DNA of 64,000 nt, taken from Actinotalea sp. Marseille-Q4924. Its GTDB lineage: Bacteria > Actinomycetota > Actinomycetes > Actinomycetales > Cellulomonadaceae. The stretch is taken from NCBI RefSeq assembly GCF_916618755.1, contig NZ_CAKAKB010000006.1:62001-126000 (forward strand). The letters are read 5' to 3'. Every line of letters begins with the position of its first letter. Positions within the stretch are counted from its first letter, which is position 1. Both the position numbers and the translations under genes were made by a program. The notes under the pieces are model-generated. The model was not told the origin of the DNA. It was given only the letters and a program-made list of their open reading frames with translations, and searched no databases. Positions 62,559 through 64,000 of this stretch are shown one piece after another.

Positions 62559-64000
62559 ATGACCGACTACGGCCACGACCTGCTGCTCGGGTCCTTCGTG
62601 ACCCCGAGCGCGCAGGACCCGGACGCCGTCGTCGGCCTGGCGGTCGCCTCGGAGGAGGCGGGGCTGGACCTCGTCACCTTCCAGGACCACCCGTACCAGG
62701 CCGGCTTCCTGGACACGTGGACGCTGCTCACGTGGGTCGCCGCGCGCACCGACCGGGTCCAGCTCGCCGGCAACGTGCTCAACCTGCCGCTGCGGCAGCC
62801 CGCCGTCCTCGCGCGGTCGGCGGCGAGCCTGGACCTGCTGTCCGGCGGGCGGGTCGCCCTCGGCCTCGGGGCCGGCGGGTTCTGGGACGCGATCGAGGCG
62901 ATGGGGGGCGCGAGGCTCACGCCGGGCGAGTCCGTCGTCGCGCTCGAGGAGGCGCTGGAGATCATCCGCGGGATCTGGGCGACGGAGGACCGCGCACCGC
63001 TGCGGGTGGACGGCACGCACCACCGGGTCCGCGGGGCCAAGCGCGGCCCGACGCCCGCACACGAGATCCCCGTCTGGGTCGGCGCGTACAAGCCACGGAT
63101 GCTCCGCCTCGTCGGCGCGCGCGCCGACGGCTGGCTCCCCTCGCTGCCCTACCTGCGCTCCCTCGACGACCTCGACCGCGGCAACGCGGTCATCGACGCC
63201 GCCGCGCTCGAGGCGGGGCGCGACCCGAGCGCCGTCCGGCGTCTGCTCAACGTCACGCCGGCCGAGCTCGACGTCGAGGTCCTCACGCGGCTCGCGCTCG
63301 ACCACGGCGTGGCCGGGTTCATCGCCATGGGCGACGACCCGCGCGCGCTCACGCTCCTCGGCCGCGAGATCGCCCCCGCCGTCCGGGACGCCGTGGCGGT
63401 CGCACGCGCGAGCCGCGGCTCCGGTGCGGGCAGCGCCGAGCCCAGCAGCAGCGGCCCTTCCGACGGTGCCGCACCCCTCGCCCAGGCCCTCCGCTCGTCC
63501 CCGCGCGCCGGGGTGACCGCCCGGGTGGAGGCGGGCGGGCCGTCGTCCGCGTACGGGACGGGCAGCCCCACGTCGTCGTCCGCCGACGCGCCGGGCGGCT
63601 CGGCGCCGTCGGCGGCGAAGGCCGTAGCCGGGGTGACGCCCACCCCCGACGACGGCGTGCGGCACTCCTCCCGCGCGGTGTGGCGCGAGGACGACCGCCC
63701 GACGGCGCCGCCTCCGCCGCCCGGCACGACCCACTCACCCACCGGCCGGGCGGTCGCGCAGCACCTCGTCGACGTGCACGACCACCTCAGGTCGGAGCTC
63801 GCCGAGCTGCGGCGCGTGGCCGAGCAGGTGCTCGACGGCGGGCTCGATGCCGGCGCGGCACGGTCCGCGGTCAACGCCATGACGCTGCGGCAGAACGCCT
63901 GGGTGCTGGGGGCCTACTGCGCGACGTACTGCCGCACCGTCACCGGCCACCACACGCTCGAGGACCGGAGCATCCTGCCGTACCTCCGGCGCGTCGAGCC
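62559..64000 (+). CDS. LLM-class flavin oxidoreductase fused to a hemerythrin-like domain (3' end outside window)
   Basis: The frame starts at the ATG at 62559 after GAGGAGGAG and stays open to the window end: 480 residues so far. Residues 1 to about 285 are a luciferase-like (LLM) domain with LVTFQDHPYQ, LLSGGRVALGLGAGGFWDAI and IPVWVGAYKPRMLRLVGARADGWLPS; this group uses F420 or FMN. A Gly/Ala/Ser/Pro linker spans about 290-395. Then comes a helical bundle with VDVHDHLRSELAEL (His407, His409) and CRTVTGHHTLEDRSILPYL (His464, His465, Glu468), the spacing of hemerythrin-like di-iron or haem-associated bundles. The C-terminus is missing. Confidence 0.85.
   Translation, partial: MTDYGHDLLLGSFVTPSAQDPDAVVGLAVASEEAGLDLVTFQDHPYQAGFLDTWTLLTWVAARTDRVQLAGNVLNLPLRQPAVLARSAASLDLLSGGRVALGLGAGGFWDAIEAMGGARLTPGESVVALEEALEIIRGIWATEDRAPLRVDGTHHRVRGAKRGPTPAHEIPVWVGAYKPRMLRLVGARADGWLPSLPYLRSLDDLDRGNAVIDAAALEAGRDPSAVRRLLNVTPAELDVEVLTRLALDHGVAGFIAMGDDPRALTLLGREIAPAVRDAVAVARASRGSGAGSAEPSSSGPSDGAAPLAQALRSSPRAGVTARVEAGGPSSAYGTGSPTSSSADAPGGSAPSAAKAVAGVTPTPDDGVRHSSRAVWREDDRPTAPPPPPGTTHSPTGRAVAQHLVDVHDHLRSELAELRRVAEQVLDGGLDAGAARSAVNAMTLRQNAWVLGAYCATYCRTVTGHHTLEDRSILPYLRRVE

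Noticed and set aside
60099-63734. A 1,211-codon open frame on the minus strand opposite secDF and the LLM gene
   Set aside because: Both plus-strand genes have intact conserved domains; the antisense frame shows no recognisable protein.

Overview
The window is about 64 kb of very GC-rich DNA with tightly packed genes, many GTG starts and many 4-bp stop/start overlaps. It looks like a chromosomal segment of a saccharolytic actinobacterium. DUF222-HNH, DUF3151, septum-formation, YwiC-like and HMW-FabG/MaoC proteins, a HAIR element upstream of clpB and a mycobacterial-type SOS box all point to Actinobacteria. The carbohydrate genes (GH3, GH51, GH65 and an arabinoside-type ABC importer without its own ATPase) suggest a relative of Cellulomonas or Cellulosimicrobium, but this placement is inference. 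I found no rRNA, tRNA, insertion sequence or CRISPR array.

Layout. 1-2.5 kb: the end of a thiolase gene, then a long FabG and a MaoC dehydratase, forming a beta-oxidation or fatty-acid module. 2.6-5.6 kb: a nested inverted repeat, a pentapeptide-repeat protein, and a purS-purQ operon trailed by two GNAT acetyltransferases. 5.8-10 kb: a small lipoprotein, two zinc alcohol dehydrogenases and a YtcJ-type amidohydrolase. 10-12.4 kb: purC and purD, the latter with a His-every-fourth-residue insertion. 12.7-17.1 kb: a DUF222-HNH gene with an SOS box over its start codon, an aminoglycoside/choline-kinase-like phosphotransferase with internal 30-bp repeats, purA and a DUF3151 gene. 17.2-20.4 kb: a partner-switching module of two STAS proteins flanking a PAS(LOV-like)-GAF-SpoIIE-HATPase protein. 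20.5-21.5 kb: class II fba.

21.6-33.6 kb: a twelve-gene operon on the minus strand, read from a promoter with a perfect TTGACA -35 box and an inverted repeat in its spacer. It encodes a HAAT-family ABC importer (binding protein, two ATPases, two permeases), an acyl-CoA ligase, a TetR regulator, a 3-hydroxybutyrate dehydrogenase, an alpha/beta hydrolase, both subunits of a 3-oxoacid CoA-transferase and a thiolase. Read together, they would import a short hydroxy or oxo acid (or an ester of one), oxidise it to acetoacetate, activate it with CoA and cleave it to acetyl-CoA. This is the most system-like region of the window.

33.6-41.7 kb: mostly housekeeping genes: a TrmH-type methyltransferase, a NatAB-type ABC exporter, a YwiC-like protein, pyrE, an isochorismatase-family hydrolase, an SDR, exonuclease III, and two membrane proteins (DUF4190 and Septum_form). 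41.7-48.2 kb: a TetR gene divergent from a GH3 beta-glucosidase, then a GH65 phosphorylase with a beta-phosphoglucomutase. 48.3-51 kb: clpB with a HAIR (HspR) operator. 51-57.4 kb: a GH51 arabinofuranosidase, two sugar permeases, a binding protein, a terminator and a LacI regulator, with a perfect 14-bp palindrome upstream of the operon. 57.5-64 kb: a universal stress protein, an alpha/beta hydrolase, a second septum-formation lipoprotein, a possible 41-residue Cys-rich protein, a SecDF fusion, and a flavin-dependent LLM oxidoreductase fused to a hemerythrin-like domain that runs off the right edge.
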